64,000 nt of DNA from contig WHVD01000033.1 in assembly GCA_015178975.1 (NCBI GenBank), forward strand, positions 434,001 through 498,000, in the 5' to 3' direction. The position numbers were made by a program, and so were the translations under genes. The DNA is from Hysterangium stoloniferum. Lineage: Eukaryota; Basidiomycota; Agaricomycetes; Hysterangiales; Hysterangiaceae. Shown one piece after another: positions 32,838-44,715 of the stretch (positions are counted from its first letter, which is position 1; every line of letters begins with the position of its first letter). Below the pieces are notes generated by a model, which saw only the letters and a list, made by a program, of their open reading frames with translations, did no database searches and had not been told where the DNA came from.

Positions 32838-34998
32838 TTAACTAATGGGGTCGATTCCCCCAGAGTATTCTTCCTCATGCCAGGGATCCGACTCTTCCTG
32901 TTCGGTGATCATGACTCTGGGCTTCTGAAACCAGTAATGCTCTCGATGTGTTTGGACCCAAGCATTGATCAGAGCCTCTTGCAGATTGTTAGCATAAGTC
33001 TGTAAGCTCATGATGTCATCAATGGGTTGTCCTTGTAGAAGGTAAAGCCATTCCGTGGGTAGTGTGAGGATGAGTCTACATGTTTTGTCCTTTTGATTTT
33101 GGTGGAAACCATACAAGAATCGATAAAGCTTAATTCTCCATTGAATATAGTGAACAGGTGTCTCTCAATCGTGGCCAACTTGTCGAAATTTCATGGCTTC
33201 CCATTCTAAGGCTAAAGACTCGCGCTAATGAGTTCCAAGTAATCCCTCTACGATACCCCAAAGGAACGATCCGTGAGATCGACTGAACTCAGTGCGATGT
33301 TCACGGTCTAAGGTGCTCCACCAGATCTTGGCATTGCCGGTGAGTCATCTTGGCAGAGCGACTCCTAACAATGTGCTCATGGAGTCTGAGATCTCCAAAA
33401 GACTCATGATATGCATGATATAGTCCAAGGCCTTGGATTGAGTTCCATTGTATTCAGGAAGGTCAGACCATTTTATCTTGATGTCGTTGGTGTTCAGAGA
33501 GATCCTTTTCTCCTTAGGTAAGTCATCGATAAGCGGGCTGGCTCGAGATTGCATCGGAGTTCAAAAGGGAGGGTTAGGTACTCCCCCATGATGCCCCCCA
33601 CATCCCGAATTCCCTCCATAGCCTGAACTACTAGGGGGTCCTCCTGGTGGCAGGAAGGGATTTGAGGAGATTGGCAGGGAATGGCGGGGATCGTCTGGGT
33701 TCAGATCCTCGACCAGCGACCTGACCAGCTATGCCCTCAGTGAATGCAGTAGAGAAGGACGGTTGACCCCTATTGGCAACCGATCTATGTCTAGTCGCGG
33801 GTATCTCATCACCGAGGTTAGGATGATCTGAGATTCGTTCAAAAGTGACACGAGAATGATGAGTCCCCTGAGGAGGTGCCGGGCTGGGTTCCTTCAAAAT
33901 TTCTCTCTCAATCTCAGTTGTATTCAAAGGCTGATGAGGCTGAGGTTGATAGAGGGGAGTGCAGATTTCCATTCCCTTTTCCTGAAGATGGTCTGCAATT
34001 TGCATCCTCATATCTGATGGGAAGTCTTGCAAAATAATGGGACGATTGAGCAAATGAAGGAAACGAGTGTCAGGAGACCCATTCAGGGTACGAACGAACG
34101 AACTAGTTGTGGAGATGGGTGAATCGGGTACCTGGATGGAATCACCATAAGGGTAGAGCACTTCCAAAACCATCTTATCGAGTCTCCTCTGATTTCGCCT
34201 TAACCGACCCCTTAGAGTAAAATACGCAAATGAAGAATTCCGAGTAATCCCGTTAAGAGATTCCTCCAACATCCAGATGTATATATACTGGTAGTCAACC
34301 TTGGGGATAATGTGATCCCCACCGAGTAGGACATGAAGGATTTGCAACGCATCATCGTGTGCGCGGAGCGCTTCGAGAAATAAAGAGAACACCTCTTGCT
34401 TAAGAATCATCCTTCCTCCTTCCATAACAGAAGTAACCTCACTCGACCATTCGGGAATCGAGTGGGTCAGATCCTCAAGGCTTCCAGGTCACATGAATAG
34501 ATCCTGCACCGATAAAATGGCCTGATAATGACCTAACCAGACTGCTATAGTCACCGGTAAAAGAGGGTAATCCATATTGTACTCCTCCACAAAGGGAGTA
34601 ACCTGATCCGCAGGAATTCGATTGGTGTAGTACGTATCCCATTGTAAGTTGATGGGCTGAGCGTAAACCATATGACCCCCAAAGAATTGCTTGAGGATGA
34701 CCTGCCTAGGCGGGAATGAGAGAATGGGCTCAGGAGCACAGGTAGTCCCAACATTAGCTCCAGGAGTGCTCAACTGCCCAGTTGGTGGACATTCTTCGTG
34801 TGGGCCTGGGGGAGTATCCGTTGACGGTCCGGCTGCTGCTCCAGGGGAACTTCCAGGAGGAACTGGTTTTTGAAAAGTCAACGAAGACTTCCTCATGGTG
34901 ACATTACCGGGTGGTTCCAGACTTGCAGGTCTTTGACGAGGTTTTGAACTACTTGGGGTCATTGAAGATCTCGGTGTTTGGTTCTTGCCAGTGGTCAT
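32838..34998 (-). mobile_element. gag region of the gypsy element
   Basis: Starts at 34998 (MTTGKNQTPRSS) after the primer site and runs to the knuckle region. It has a Pro/Ser-rich head, then the block QVILKQFFGGHMVY, then a helical capsid-like part (GRLRRNQRRLDKMVLEVLYP). The same protein occurs in the fragments at 26707-27253 and 38432-39779. Fossil. Confidence 0.75.
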
Positions 34999-35074
34999 TT
35001 ACGTGCTTAGAAGCTAATAGTCATAAAGTATTGTTTTCTTCATAGGGAAAGAGCAGTCCGGCCTGGATCACCAC

Positions 35075-35704
35075 TGTGAAGAGTGGTGGAAGTTCTAACC
35101 GTTCTATATATGAAGAATATCAACTGTTTAGGTACGACACGTAGTTATATTGACTATCTAAGTTCAATACACGCCGACAAGTATCAACTATTTAGTTCGA
35201 TACGTCCGAGTAAAGTAACTATCTAAGTAGAGTAGATAGCTACAACGAAATAAAGGAATCGACCGTAGGTACGATCCCGAGTGACTGCTCAAATGTAGAA
35301 ATGAATAATGAGAGTTGAACGATAGAGTAGCACAGATGTCGTCCACGCGGATTGAGATATAGATAAGGTTTCGACTGGTACAGTTCAAAACCAAGAATGC
35401 ATAGATAGTTGAAGCCCATCTGTGATGGTCAAGACGATACCTCAATCACGACTTACAGGACACTTACTGTGTGTCTGGGTAAGTTGTGGTTACAAGGTAA
35501 AAAGTGTCTGAGTTTTAACTACAGGTGCTAGAATACACAAGTCTGGTGTGTATGCACCCACAAGAGTCAATGTACCACAAACATAGGTTGTTGAACTAAT
35601 TATAAGTGTATAATAAAATAGAGAGAAAATAGAAATAATAAAGGAAATATAGTATGAGCTTATCCGACTATATTTCCTGAGTATATTTCGCCGTACCTCT
35701 CACA
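35075..35704 (-). mobile_element. 5' LTR of the gypsy element, family A1
   Basis: 630 bp. In element orientation it ends in CTCTTCACA and is followed by the primer-site region TGGTGATCCAGGCC. Near its outer end it holds a perfect inverted repeat with 12 bp arms AGGAAATATAGT/ACTATATTTCCT around a 13 nt loop (35642-35678). Confidence 0.85.
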
Positions 35705-36046
35705 CTGAATAGTGACAAATCATAAACCATAACGGGAAACAGAGTGGAGGCGGAGTCCGAATTGTGACAGGTCATTTGACTAAAATGGGAATGCAGCTCT
35801 GTTAGAGGGAAGATGGGTTTACTGAATGGGGTCCAGCAACTGACACGCGGGATGAGGTCGGACATAGACATAGACGGAGTCCAGTGGGTTTTCCAGTGAC
35901 TGAAACACAACGTAACGGAGACGAATGTAGACAAGTTTGACATATGGAGTCCGGTGGGAATTCTGGTGAACTGATAATGGGTGCGTATAGGGCACGGGTG
36001 TGTATAAGTTGGTGCCCGGAGTCCGGTGGGTTTTCTGGTCGTAACA
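35705..36046 (-). mobile_element. LTR, family B, interrupted by the gypsy element
   Basis: The reverse complement matches the first 340 bp of the LTR at 461-1279 (TGTTACGACC start at 36046). The match stops exactly where the family A LTR begins, so the gypsy element inserted into this LTR. There is no polypurine tract before its start, so it was probably already a solo LTR. Confidence 0.75.
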
Positions 36047-36739
36047 AAGGCACACCCATGTTAGCTGATCATGAGTGGCTGTAAATTGCAAATTATGTAC
36101 AAGAATGAATCGAGCGCATCTAACACACAGTCCATCTGATATGCCACTGTGTTTACTATGCCATTTAACTTTGATGAAGGGGTGTTAGGCATTCCCAAAA
36201 CTCTGGAATGAATGTAATAAATTTTCAGTTGTCAATGAACACCAAATGCTGAGGTTTTGGTTTTTTTTTAAGAGGTGGATGTAGTGGGACATTGATTTTG
36301 TTATCATGAGTACATTCAGTTTGGCTATCTATCTTAAAGTATATATATGGGGCTCAATTTTGTGTCCCAAGATGTAGTTCTTCTCTGAGGTTTTCTCTCT
36401 AATATTTTGTGTGATCAGGAGGGTGTGACTAAAAATTGTCAATCATTTTAAAACAAAGATAGGTTCATGTGTACAAATGATACATCACATGAAGAGTCCT
36501 CATTTGGGGCAGTGCAAAAAGTATTGCATTCCTGGATAGTAGTGGGATATTCTTGTCATCATTACATTGTTGTAATATGCTGTAGCAATGGGACTCAGTC
36601 TGCAATAATACAAGAACTGAGGGAAATTTTTTTAACTCAGACTTACAGCATATATATGTAAGTCTTTTCAATAGTGATCATTTTATGCTATTGCTGTGGA
36701 CTGTAGTGGACCCAAACACCATCATAGACACATCATGCT
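36047..36739. other. AT-rich sequence without recognised features
   Basis: About 690 bp, CpG-poor, with only short open frames. No family motif seen. Confidence 0.4.
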
Positions 36740-37015
36740 ATATTCCAACATAAAGTAAAGTCCGACCTGAAGGTCAGTAGTAACTCCCCTATGACCTGTT
36801 TTAAGGCCAGTAGCCAATGTTGTGTGTGGGCCAACTAGATATTAAGTAATTATTATCCCTCTTAAGGCCAAATACAAGTTATTTTGCCACTTATTTTGGG
36901 CTTCAAACTATTGGTATGGGCAGGGATTGAACTCATGACCAAGTGGGGTCTTCAGAGTATTGGAGTTTACTTTATGTTGGAAACCACTAAGCCAATGTTG
37001 GCTTAGTGGTTTCAA
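36740..37015 (-). repeat. tRNA-derived (SINE-like) short element
   Basis: On the minus strand TGGCTTAGTGGTT (A-box-like) is followed about 75 nt later by AGTTCAATCCC (B-box-like), the internal RNA polymerase III promoter layout of a tRNA gene. The body then ends with a copy of the motif TTTACTTTATGTTGG, which is the inverse of the motif just after the A box (36743-36759 and 36966-36982). A perfect 14 bp hairpin flanks the head (AACCACTAAGCCA arms, about 36982-37013). It does not fold as a plain tRNA as far as I can tell, so a tRNA-derived SINE is the better reading; a MITE with 17 bp terminal repeats is the alternative. Confidence 0.5.
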
Positions 37016-37047
37016 CAGTTCTGAATCTGTTGTTAAAGTGGATGCTA

Positions 37048-37222
37048 GATAATGAAGTTATCTCAGTGTTTGCACATGAGAGCAGGGCTAAGCAGCTGAT
37101 ATTTACAGATAATGAAGTTATCTAGATGTACATTTATGAGTACAAAAAGGTAGAACATATGTATATATATAGGTAACCTAACTCACCTCAGTGTTTGCAC
37201 ATGAGAGCAGAGCTAAACAGCT
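37048..37222 (+). repeat. short dispersed direct repeats
   Basis: Two motifs each occur twice: GATAATGAAGTTATCT (37048 and 37105) and a block with TGTTTGCACATGAGAGCAG (37065 and 37189). This suggests a partial local duplication. Confidence 0.5.
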
Positions 37223-37427
37223 GAGGTGAAACTAACTACTGAACAAGTATTTGTAAGATTTGGAACTATATGGCTCATGATACTACAAGTATGTAAGTTC
37301 TGTAAATAAGCATGATCATTATGTTGAAGATTGAATAGACCAACACTTTGCAACTTTTTGTGACACTTTGTGACTTTGGGACAGTTGTTTTTTTTTGTGC
37401 AAACAGTAGCACAGTGTCACAAAAACT

Positions 37428-37802
37428 CACACCGGAGGCATCCCAAGGTTTGTGGAGTTTGAAAACCTTTTGAAAATCCTAATATTTGGCCAAATTTTCT
37501 AAGAATTCTTTGAACTGATAAATTATTTGAAATTTTTAAGTTTTAGTAGGATCTTCCAAAGTAGAAAACCATATCTGAAAAACTTTAAATATTTTTATCA
37601 GAAAATCTGAGAAAGCATCATTAGTCAGAGTTTTTTAATACAAATATTTAAAAATTTCAGATCTGATTTTCCACTGAAACTCCTACTAAAACTTAAAATT
37701 TTTAAATAATTTATCAGTTCAAAGAATTCTTAGAAAATTTGGCCAAATATTAGGATTTTCAAAAGGTTTTCAAACTCCACAAACCTTGGGGTGCCTCCAG
37801 TG
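37428..37802. repeat. long fold-back element (MITE-like)
   Basis: 375 bp made almost entirely of one inverted repeat. Outer arms of about 122-124 bp (37428-37551 and 37681-37802) are highly similar, and weaker pairing continues inward to about 170 bp per arm, leaving a small centre near 37615. Tips are CACACCGGAGGCA and the inverse of TGCCTCCAGTG. There is no coding sequence, which is the form of a non-autonomous DNA transposon. A target duplication is not clear. Confidence 0.75.
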
Positions 37803-37924
37803 TCGCATCATTAAATTTTAAATTCATTATGGTTTTCCTCCTTGACATAACTTTAAGAAAACTTTGTCTTGTCACCAGATTTTTTCAGACAAGAAATCAC
37901 AGTTTTCACTCAATTCCCTGAGGG

Positions 37925-38440
37925 TGTTAAGAGTGCGTACACAGAGGGTTTCCAGAGAAACCTGCAGGAAAGCCAGTAGGACTTGGCTTCAGCTTATGGG
38001 CTGTGCCCTCGCGAGATCATCTTGTCCAATTTCAAATGGGCAGACGGGAATCCCAGGGAGTCCAGGTGGAGTTCGTGGGTTGAGAGGTTGGGGAGTCAAG
38101 ATAGATAAGTCAGAGGTCGAGTGATAGATGGGTCGGAGCCCATGGGCTCCAACAAGTAAAAGCAGTGTGTTTCAAAGAGGAGTTTAGAGTGGAAAATATA
38201 CTAAGATTACTGGGGGGAATCTAAGCTGATTTTCTGACTGGATTGTATGTACAACATCTGCCAGACTACATATATAGACTGTGGAATGAATACTGTAACA
38301 TACCAAATCCAGTAATAATGAAAACTAAACTAGCAAACATGAAACGAGATAAATAAACACCAAACTTGGTGTTAGGAATGGAACGGAGCAGAGCAGAGTC
38401 TGAATCATGACAGGTCATAAAACCATAACAGGAATGGATT
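37925..38440 (-). mobile_element. LTR fragment, family B
   Basis: The reverse complement matches the 3' two thirds of the LTR at 461-1279, with most CpG sites changed to TpG or CpA. The match stops near 38440 where gypsy gag sequence begins. Confidence 0.7.
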
Positions 38441-39845
38441 TGAGGTGACTGGCTGAGAATGGCAGGGATCGTCTGGATTCAGTGATCCTCAACCAGCAAC
38501 CTGACCAGATATACCCTTGGTGAATGTGGTAGAGAAGGACAGTCAACCCTTGCTGGCAACTGATTCGTTCCTAACTATGGGCAGTTCATTGCAGAGGTTG
38601 GGGCTATTCAAAGCTCTTTTGAACATGAGAGCAATGAATCCCCTGGTGAGGTGTGGGGCTGGGCTCCATCATGATTCGTCTCTCAATTTTGGTCGTATTC
38701 AGAAGTCAATGCAGCTGAGGCTGATGAAATGGAGTGCAGACTTTAATTCTCCTTTCCTGAAGGTGATCTATCACTTCCATCCTCATATCCAATGGGAAAT
38801 CCTCCAAAATTACAGGACAATTGGGTGAACGGAGGAAACAAGTGTCAGGAGACCCATTTAAGTTGCAAATGAATGAATTAGTCATGGAGAGAGGCGAATC
38901 GGGTACTTGAATCGAATTATTATAGGGGTGGAGCACCTCCAAAACCATCTTATCGAGTCTTCTCTGATTTCGCTTCAACCGACCCCTTAGAGTGACGTAT
39001 GTGAACGATACATTTGGCATGACTCCATTAAGAGACTCCTCCAACATTTGAATGTACATGTACTGGTAGTCAACCTTGGGCACAATGTGATCCCCACTGA
39101 GCAGGACATGAAGGATTTGCAGCGCATCATCATGTGTGTGAAGCACTTCAAGGAATAGAGAGAACACTTCCCACTTGAAAACCATTCTTCCCCCTTCCAT
39201 AGTGGATGTAACATTGCTCAACCATTCAGGAATCGATCGGGTCAGATCCTCAAGGGATCCTGGTTGTGTGAATAAATCCCACACTGATAAGATGGCTTGA
39301 TAATGACCTAACCAGCCTGCTACCATCGCCAATAAAGAAGGGTAATCTGTTTCGTACTCTTCCACAAAAGGAGTAAGCTGATCAGCAGAGATTCAATCGG
39401 TGTAGTATATGTCCCACTTCATATCAATAGGCTCGGCATAAACCATATGACCCCCAAGGAACTGCTTAAGAATAACCTGTCTCAGTGGGAACATGAGAAT
39501 GGGCTCAGATGTTTGGGTAGGCTCGATATTAACTCCAGGGGTGCTCAACTGCCTGGTTGGTGAACATTCCTCAGGTGGATTGGGGAGGGTATTCATTGAC
39601 AATCCAGCTGCTACTCTGGGGGAATCTGCAGGAGGAGCTGATCCTTGAAAAGTCAATGAAGACTTCCTCATGGTGACATTATGGGGTGGTTCCAGACTAG
39701 CAGGTCTCTGATGAGGTATTGAACTGCTTGGGGTTGTTGAAGACCTCAGTGTTTGGTTCTTACCCATGGTCATTTGCATGCTTAAAAATTAACAGTCGAA
39801 CAGTAAGGTTTTCTTCATAGGAAAAGAATGATCTGGCCCAGATCG
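38432..39845 (-). mobile_element. gypsy family A gag and leader fragment (second copy)
   Basis: Minus-strand gag starting at 39779 (MTMGKNQTLRSS), closely related to the copy at 34998 and running to about 38432. Only gag remains. Broken, with several breaks. Confidence 0.75.
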
Positions 39846-39849
39846 CCAC

Positions 39850-40349
39850 TGTGAAGAGTTGCTAGATTCTGACTGCGCAATATACGAAGAATACTATTTA
39901 AGCACGACGAGCAAGTATTGACTATTGAGTACAATACTATAGCTTACTAGACTAACAGTACTAGTAAAGAGGCACAATACATGTCACTAGAGTAACTGTA
40001 CAGTTGCTTGTGATGGCTAGTAAAGAGAATAGGGGAGTTGACCATTCTGGTACAACTCACAGTTGTGAGAAAGGAAAGATAACCAACAAGGTATCAGTTT
40101 TCTAAGGAAGAGTAAGAGCAGTGTGAGTCAGTAGTGGTATCGACAAGCACAGTAGTGGGAGTAAGGGACTTGACCTTCATGGTTCAAGTCTGGAAGCTGA
40201 CAGTACATTAAGTAATGCTACTTGCTTAGTAGCTGAGACGTTACCCTTGACACCTCTCACTGTTCGACATTCTGAGTCATTACAAGGTGGTGTCTGTTGG
40301 GTAAAAAGTGTCTATCTCCTTGGCACTGAGCGTGCCCACAAGTATACAC
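39850..40349 (-). mobile_element. LTR, family A1, first part (interrupted)
   Basis: Starts TGTGAAGAG at 39850 next to the gag leader and matches the LTR at 29246-29889 up to the GTATACAC block at 40349. The LTR resumes at 44331, so about 4 kb of other sequence is inserted in it. Confidence 0.75.
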
Positions 40350-41391
40350 TGTTGATAAAGCATGAGGCAAAGATAGGACACAGAGGCTCACGAATAAATA
40401 AGTTGAAGAAAGGCTCGGAAAAAGTTCGACGATTATATAATACAGTAATAATATAATATAGTACAGGTTTTCTGACTGACTTCCTTCATTCCTATCATTG
40501 CCCTTATATATGTATATATCATTTACCTATGATGATAATATGATATCAAAGTGAAATCATCAATGACATCAACCTGAGACCAGTCGAAGATATTCGAGAT
40601 TGTTGAAGATATTCGAGATTGTCAAAGATATTCGAGATTGTCGAAGATATTGTCGAAGAAGAGTTGAGTTGGAAGTCAAGTTGGAAATTGAGTCGGAAAG
40701 TTGAAGGAATGTCAAAGAAATGTTGAAGAAATATTAAATTGAATATTATTGAAATTTGAGCTTGTACGTTCATGACAGTATTCCCCTTTTATGACTGAGC
40801 CCACGAGGTTGAATTGCAATTGAATTAATAGTCCCAGATTTCACTTGAATATCGATTTGATCAAGAAAATCAAATAATCGGAAATATTTGAAAGTTGAAA
40901 ATCTTCAATAGTCAGAAATATTTCAAAGTCGGAAATATTTGAAAATCGGAAATCTTGACAAATTCGAAATATACTGTCACGAATCAATTATTCTTCAATA
41001 AAGTCAAATAATATTCTACTAATCGAACTCGAAAGCCTTTTTGATGAAGTATATATTCGCCCTGTCGATGAAGTAAGAGGCTATTAGCAGTCGTGAGAAC
41101 TCACAGAAGTATTTGTCAGACAAGATAGAATTACTAGTATCACTAATTTACAGATATTTCGACTGACTTCCCTCACTCCTTTCGTAGCCCTTTTCTTTGT
41201 ATTGTTATGACTATGTTATGAACTAATAATGAAATCATACATGACGTCAAAATGAGACATGTTGAAAGAGATTTGATGTTGTCGAATAATGTTCGGGTTT
41301 GTCGAGTCAAATTCGATGTGTCGAAGAGTTGTTGAATATTACCTTTGATTGTTTGTGACAATGTTGTGACTTGTGATGGTTGTGACAGTAT
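40350..41391 (-). repeat. tandem pair of family C LTRs
   Basis: Two related sequences, about 40350-40787 and about 40980-41391, share a block with GACTGACTTCCYTCAYTCCT and a region of CGAAGATATTCGAGATTG-type repeats. The spacer between them has many GAAATATTTGAAAGT-like short repeats that recur at 43810-43935. Confidence 0.5.
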
Positions 41392-42408
41392 CCTCCCTTT
41401 GTGACCGAGCCCACGAGGTCGGAGTTTGAAAAGTTTTTCATTGTCTATTTTTGTGTTCATCAATCAATGTCTGACATAGAAGTCGATCAACTCAAATCAG
41501 GATCCGAGTTTTTGGGTTTCGAGGATAGAGATGTAGTTGTTGATGCGATTGGTAAGTCGTTTTCTGGGATTTCTTTAAATTAGTTAATTAGTTATTTTTT
41601 AGAAGAAATTCCCAAAAAGCGCATAGTGGATTGTGAAGAACCGTTCAACAAGGCAACTCGTAAGGGAATTGGGATGCAATGGGAATTTGAGGCAAAATTG
41701 GAAAATTTGTAATTTTTCGGTTTTGTTGAATTTTTGTTGAATTTTGCTAATTTGTTTTTTCCAGTTGCACCATGTGTTTTAACATGAATTTTGTGTGCAA
41801 GAAAAGTAACACGTCGTCAAATTGCGATCGGTGTAATTGATTGCATCGGGCCTGTTATTGGACCGTGGATAGGCCAGCCGGAAAACTGCATTGAAACCGA
41901 AAAAAGAGTCAAAACGTGATCGAAGAATTGGAAAATGAAAGTGAAGATGGTAGTCCAGGGATTCGCAAACTTGGGCAAAGGAAGAATGTCCATCGCAACA
42001 TTATGTCGAGAATGTCAAATTTTTCTAGATGGTTGAGAAGGTCGGAACATCGGTCGGATAATCACTTGGAGAAGGAAATAAAATCGATCGGTGATAAGAT
42101 GTCGAAATTGGAAAAAACTATGGAGGATTTAATTGGTGAGGTCAAAGCGTTTAGAGGGGATTTTTCGATTTTGTCGAAGAAATTGGTCGAAAATGGCGAT
42201 TTTAGTGAGGAGACTGATATTAGTGTTAATAGTGGAAGATTTAGAGGGGCATGATTTGATAAGATGGTGGAACTGAGAGAGGAAGGAATTGAGGATTTGT
42301 AGATACTTAAAATTTTCATATAATTGATGTTTTTGGCGTTTTGATTTGTTTTTCAATTTTGTCGAATAGATGTCGAAATAAATGTCGAAAGATAGTTGAA
42401 TGAAATTT

Positions 42409-43272
42409 TTAATGTTGTGGAAGATTTGGATATTTTTGATGAAATTCTTCGATAAGGTTGAAAGCCTGTTCGAGATCTTGAGATCCTAACCAGGAAGTTT
42501 CTTCGTCTGTTCCTTCGTAACCTAACCAGGAAGTTTCTTCGTCTGTTCCTTCGTAACCTAACCAAGCAACTAAATATTGTAATGAATCTTTATATCTTTT
42601 ATTGAATTTTGAATCCAAAATTTCTCAAATTTCATATTCGGGTTCTTCTTCAACATAAATTGGTGGAGGAGGAGGTTGTTTTCGATTTGGGAAAGTATTG
42701 GGATAAAACAGTTCTAACATTGAGACGTGAAAGATGGGATGAATTCCTTTGAGATGATTGGGAAGTTTTAATGTATATGAATGAGATCCTGGTCGAGCAA
42801 TGATTTCGAATGGGTCTAGTAATTTTTCCGATAATTTTTTCGATGGTCGAGTTGTTCGAATGAAGTTGGATCGTACAAAGACTTGAGAATGGATTGGAAA
42901 GTCAAATGATTCTTTTCGATGTATGTCGGAATATTTTTGATAACGTTTTTGCGCTTTCTGGATATTTGATTTGAGATGTTTATGTAGAGCTTCGAGATCT
43001 GTCATATAATCACGAGCTACAGCGGAAGCTAGATCTTTTTCAGGGTGAATTTCTAACAATGGATGATAACCTTTATTAGCACAAAAGGGTGTTTCACCAG
43101 TTGTTTCGGAAGGTGCATTGTTATAAGCGAATTTGGCTAAAGGAAGTAATTCGGCCCAATTGTCCTGTTGATAATTGGAATATATTCGTAAATATTGTTC
43201 AAGGGTTTGATTGACTTGTTCAGTTTGTCCATCGCCTTCAGGATGGTATCCTGATGTGAAATGTAATTTCAT
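42409..43272 (-). mobile_element. integrase and chromodomain-like end of gypsy element C
   Basis: The minus strand reads the end of the catalytic core (FTSGYHPEGDGQTEQVNQTL), the C-terminal integrase domain (HSQVFVRSNFIRTTRPSKKL) and FHVSMLELFYPN, then LVAWLGYEGTDEETSWLG, a chromodomain-like fragment in which a 36 bp unit is duplicated (42493-42565). Fossil. Confidence 0.75.
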
Positions 43273-44160
43273 GTTGAGTGCTGTTCCGAGAGATCGAAAG
43301 AAATGCGATACGAATTTGGATCCTCGATTGGAGGTTACATGACTTGGGACTCCATGTTTTGAAAAGACATGTAATATGAAAAGTCAAGCGAGTTCGGGAG
43401 CGTTGATCGTAGTATAAGTTGGAATGAATATTGCTTGTTTTGAAAGTCGATTGACAATTACAAGTATTGAGTCGTAACCATTCGAGGTCGGTAATTGTTC
43501 AATAAAATCCATCGAGATTGAATGCCATGGTCGAAGAGGGATCGGAAGTTGCTTAAGTAATCCAACAGGTCGATGTCATGGAGTTTTCGATTTTGTACAC
43601 GTTGTCGTTCATTCTCTCACATCCAATAGTAAGAATCGAGTCGAAGGGCAGCCGTTTGAAGTCGATCCAAAAGATCAGGAATTAAAGGGAGTGGATATCA
43701 GTTTTTTCGTGTGATTTTATTAAGTCCTCAATAGTTGACGCAAAGTTGTAGGCTTCCATCTTTTTTCTTAATGAATAAATTCAGTGCACCGGCGGGAGAT
43801 TGCAACGATTGAATAAACTTCTTCAAAAGTCGAAAGTTGAAAAGTCGAAATCTTCAAAAAAGTCGAAAGCTTCAACAATCAAAATATTTAAAAGTCAGAA
43901 ATCTTCCAAAATCAGTAACCTTCGAAAGTCGGAAAAAAGAAGTCAGAAGATAATCGTGTGGTAGAAGAATTGAAAAGTCTTGGATTTTGATCTTGGATTT
44001 TGATTTCTTGTAAATCTTCTTGGAAATAATGATTTGACTTGCCCAGATTGAAGCATGCATCTCTTTTTCCAATAAAGTCATGATTGACATTTGAATCAGA
44101 TTCGGAATTCTTGAAGATTGTTGAAGTAGGTTTGAAAAATGTAATGGCCAGATCGCTAGT
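43273..44160 (-). mobile_element. degraded pol sequence of gypsy element C
   Basis: Traces of the upstream part of integrase and of RT (for example at 43280-43560 and 43720-43800) with no long open frame, then short AT-rich repeats. Fossil. Confidence 0.45.
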
Positions 44161-44330
44161 CAATCTCAGGATTGTATTGCTTCAGCTGATTGGGTCCTAA
44201 TACCACTTGACATGACGAGTCCAGATAATGTGGTCATGGGAATGATGGATGAAGGGGATGTGAAACGAATTGGATTTGTGGTATGTGCTCAGAGTGTCCT
44301 ATGCTTCATCAACAGTTGGCAGTCAGAAAT

Positions 44331-44472
44331 ATACAGGGCTTCAAACTAAAGAAATAGGGCTATACTCAAAGAGTATAGAAAATAGGAACATAAAGATAAA
44401 ATATAGAAAATAGTATTGAGTAATATGTGTATTATTCAATAGTCCAACCATAATATGTGCATACCCTTCACA
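44331..44472 (-). mobile_element. LTR, family A1, second part
   Basis: Completes the LTR interrupted at 40349 and ends with CCCTTCACA at 44472. It contains an imperfect fold-back (about 44414-44441; ATTGAGTAATA against TATTATTCAAT) at the place where other copies carry their palindromes. Confidence 0.7.
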
Positions 44473-44540
44473 GGTAGACTGTGGAAAAGGTGATCCAAAA
44501 GAAATATGACCAATAGAGAAATGACAGTGAAAAATTGTGC

Positions 44541-44715
44541 TCAGAGGCAATAGTAAGATGATGGTGCAGAATGGCACACTAAAGGTTTACTCAGAGGCAA
44601 TGGTAAAATAACAGTGCAAAATGGCACACTAAAAGTTTGCTCAAAGGCAATAGTAAGATAATGGTGCAGATTGGTACACAAAAGATTTTACTCAGAGGCA
44701 ATAGTGAGATGGTGG
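44541..44715 (+). repeat. tandem repeat, period about 50 bp
   Basis: About 3.5 diverged copies, each starting TCAGAGGCAATRGTRARAT (44541, 44591, 44641, 44692). A related single unit lies near 45306. Confidence 0.7.

Larger units (their letters stand above)
25100..35704 (-). mobile_element. Ty3/gypsy (chromovirus-type) element, family A, composite fossil
   Basis: The element reads right to left: 5' LTR 35075-35704, primer site, gag, zinc knuckle, protease, reverse transcriptase, RNase H, integrase, chromodomain and a long C-terminal extension. The left (3') LTR is missing. A solo LTR of the same family (29246-29889) sits inside the RT-RNase H region, and an inverted gag fragment sits between integrase and chromodomain. 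It is broken, with on the order of a dozen breaks besides the two insertions. The right end itself cuts into an older family B LTR (35705-36046). Confidence 0.8.
40350..44330 (-). mobile_element. second gypsy element (family C), nested in the LTR
   Basis: Remnant of a different chromovirus-type gypsy element on the minus strand. Two LTR starts, each preceded by a polypurine tract (on the minus strand AAAAGGGGAATAC before 40787 and AAAGGGAGGATAC before 41391), show that two 3' ends of the family lie in tandem. A primer-site-like TGGTATTAGGACC lies near 44190. Integrase and a chromodomain-like remnant are listed separately. The flanks carry an imperfect target duplication (ATACAC/ATACAG). Broken, with many breaks. 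Confidence 0.6.

Noticed and set aside
36900-37013. Functional tRNA gene on the minus strand
   Set aside because: A- and B-box-like motifs are present, but I cannot fold acceptor, anticodon and T arms consistently, and the unit extends into non-tRNA sequence; a tRNA-derived repeat is more likely.
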